A stretch of 41,021 nt of DNA from a virus: the IMG/VR virus record IMGVR_UViG_3300045996_001508, positions 1 through 41,021 of that record; one strand, given 5' to 3'. Positions 40,037 through 41,021 of the stretch are shown in pieces. The notes under the pieces were generated by a model. That model was not told the DNA's origin. It was given only the letters and a program-made list of their open reading frames with translations, and ran no database searches. Each line of letters opens with the position of its first letter. Positions within the stretch are counted from its first letter, which is position 1. Made by a program: the position numbers and the translations under genes.

Positions 40037-40658
40037 CCTTCGCTCTCTTCACGCAGAGGTTCATGAGGTCTCGGAGGATATCCATGGCCTCGATGTTGGT
40101 CAAAGTAGTGGGATAACTGGTCAGTTTATGCGTGTTAGTCCAGATGAATTTCCTATCTTCTTCGGAGAAGTCGACCTTCGACATGATTCTGACGAGAGCT
40201 GGCCACGCTGCAGAGAGGGTAACACGAGTTTCCTCTCCGTAGTTAACATTGCGGCGTAAACGGTGGTTCAGAGCCCCAATTTGGTGGTCCATGAGGGCTA
40301 AAAGGCTCGAAATGTGCGGCGTAGGCAGTACGAGATCGTCTTCTGTGCCCCGAATGCGCTCCACCGTGTTGCCGAACTCGCTCTCATGGAAGGCGCCGAA
40401 GCGGCAGTGAACTCGACCTCCAACCTCAATTTCCTTCATCGAGAAGGAGTACCAGGGCACCATTTCGAGCGGATTTACCTCTCGGAAGCACCCTCCGATG
40501 GCCTCGATCTCGAAAATCTCGTTATGGAAGAAGTATTCCACCTGAATTGGGGTGATTTCCGCCCGAATTGGGAAGGAAAACTCGTAGTCGGTCCAAAGAC
40601 CCTTCTCGATCCTGAATTTTCCGACCTGCTTGAGGCTGTACATCCGCTTCTCAGACAT
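40011..40658 (-). CDS. Hypothetical protein upstream of terminase (215 residues)
   Basis: A soluble protein with a beta-rich first half (LWTDYEFSFPIRAEITPIQVEYFF..., FSMKEIEVGGRVHCRFGAFHE) and helical second half (SLLALMDHQIGALNHRLRRNVNY, AAWPALVRIMSKVDFSEEDR). No motif or family recognised. GGAGGAAG stands 8-9 bases before ATG, directly next to a hairpin (40675-40693). Probably the first late-type gene of the packaging module. Confidence 0.6.
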   Translation of the reverse strand: MSEKRMYSLKQVGKFRIEKGLWTDYEFSFPIRAEITPIQVEYFFHNEIFEIEAIGGCFREVNPLEMVPWYSFSMKEIEVGGRVHCRFGAFHESEFGNTVERIRGTEDDLVLPTPHISSLLALMDHQIGALNHRLRRNVNYGEETRVTLSAAWPALVRIMSKVDFSEEDRKFIWTNTHKLTSYPTTLTNIEAMDILRDLMNLCVKRAKDANPASEG

Positions 40659-40674
40659 GAACTTCGCTTCCTCC

Positions 40675-40693
40675 TAGCTTCCTGTGGAAGCTA
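40675..40693 (-). promoter_or_regulatory. Hairpin at the ribosome binding site of the 215-residue gene
   Basis: TAGCTTCC pairs perfectly with GGAAGCTA around a 3-base loop; on the minus strand GGAGGAAG (SD) follows at once, then ATG at 40658. The CTTCC of the hairpin could pair with either partner, giving a possible on/off switch. Confidence 0.35.
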
Positions 40694-40824
40694 CCCTCTT
40701 TTGCGACCCAAATCTCGAGGAGAGTGTGCCTCTAGAGGTCATTTTTGTACCTAAATAGGTCTTTCTTCTCGTGTTTCTCGGTGACACCTGCAGAAACGCA
40801 TGGCTGACCATCATTTTTGCGTTC

Positions 40825-40980
40825 TCAAGACCGTTTTGAGGTCGATTGTTGCCAAAAACAGGGATAATCTAGCCCAAAATGGTCCTGATTGTGCCGTTTT
40901 TGGAGATAATCAAGCAGTTCAGATTCCAGGTCTAATTTGGCTGTCCTAGCAGCTCGAACTTCTTGGCGTGTGTGCCTCAT
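40825..40980 (-). CDS. 51-residue small protein, possible
   Basis: Begins RHTRQEVRAARTAKLDLESELLDYL, a plausible helix, then HFGLDYPCFWQQS. Start ATG at 40980; GGAGG lies 14 or more bases upstream, where a separate ATG at 40991 begins a 15-codon frame that runs into it. No family recognised. Confidence 0.35.
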   Translation of the reverse strand: MRHTRQEVRAARTAKLDLESELLDYLQKRHNQDHFGLDYPCFWQQSTSKRS

Positions 40981-41021
40981 GGATAGGAATCATACCCCTC
41001 CTCCTTCGCGCTTCCGCCACC

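Larger units (their letters stand above)
40659..41021. other. Mainly noncoding end region
   Basis: AT-richer than neighbouring genes. Apart from the hairpin at 40675-40693 and the possible 51-residue gene, it holds a 10-base palindrome CCTCTAGAGG (40729-40738) and GACC/GGTC inverted repeats near 40829-40843. As the region upstream of the terminase genes it is a natural place to seek the packaging site, but no cos or pac sequence is identifiable from the sequence alone. Confidence 0.5.

Noticed and set aside
40980-41021. Sequence ending in GCTTCCGCCACC that could suggest a tRNA 3' end
   Set aside because: No T-arm or partner acceptor stem upstream.
1-41021. CRISPR arrays, insertion sequences, integrase or attachment sites
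   Set aside because: No direct-repeat/spacer pattern, transposase, integrase or duplicated att-like sequence found; tRNA genes are complete phage copies and not obviously integration targets.

Overview
The window is part of the genome of a tailed phage (or a prophage region) with a lambda-like siphovirus virion module. Read leftward on the minus strand from about 40.7 kb to 15.8 kb, the genes follow the lambda order closely: small terminase (Nu1-like), large terminase (A), gpW, portal (B), S49 protease with scaffold (C/Nu3), decoration protein (D), major capsid protein (E), two head-completion proteins in the FI/FII positions, Z-like, U-like, tail tube (V), G/T tail chaperones that look joined by a -1 frameshift, tape measure (H), M-like, L-position (DUF1833-like), NlpC/P60-like K, and the large tail hub J. 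GC-rich coding, DUF1833/DUF6441-like tail proteins and a DUF3309-like membrane peptide suggest an alphaproteobacterial, probably Rhizobiales, host. That host call is inference; no host DNA is visible.

Left edge (1-1.99 kb, plus strand): a UvrD/Rep-type SF1 helicase whose frame stays open to the window edge, a small Cys-containing phage protein, and a tRNA-Glu whose 5' end lies inside that small gene. From 2.0 to 3.8 kb, minus strand, lies what looks like a lysis or accessory block: a caspase-fold protease, a phospholipase A2-like protein with a C-terminal hydrophobic segment, a lysozyme-like endolysin and a 32-residue single-TM protein, all chained by short overlaps. From 3.8 to 4.16 kb four tRNA genes (Ser-GCU, Ser-CGA, His-GUG, Tyr-GUA) point the opposite way.

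From 4.15 to 15.8 kb (minus) are two small membrane or exported proteins and then a large adhesin module: three beta-helix spikes with possible polysaccharide lyase folds (718, 739 and 1000 residues), a 677-residue fibre-like protein and companions. Its base composition looks AT-richer between about 7 and 15 kb than in the head and tail genes, consistent with mosaic exchange.

The most unusual piece of architecture is 33.4-37.2 kb: a plus-strand operon of about a dozen tiny, ATGA-coupled genes placed exactly between the A (terminase) and W genes, against the direction of the late operon. It has its own candidate promoter and a long perfect-looking hairpin in its leader. It holds several small membrane, coiled-coil and Cys-rich proteins of unknown function, plus a gene that seems to start with ATT behind a strong Shine-Dalgarno.

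Across the whole window an octamer, CCCTGGAG, recurs 25 times by hand count, on both strands and in all reading-frame phases. I would expect about two from composition. This DNA-level signal is the observation I would follow first.
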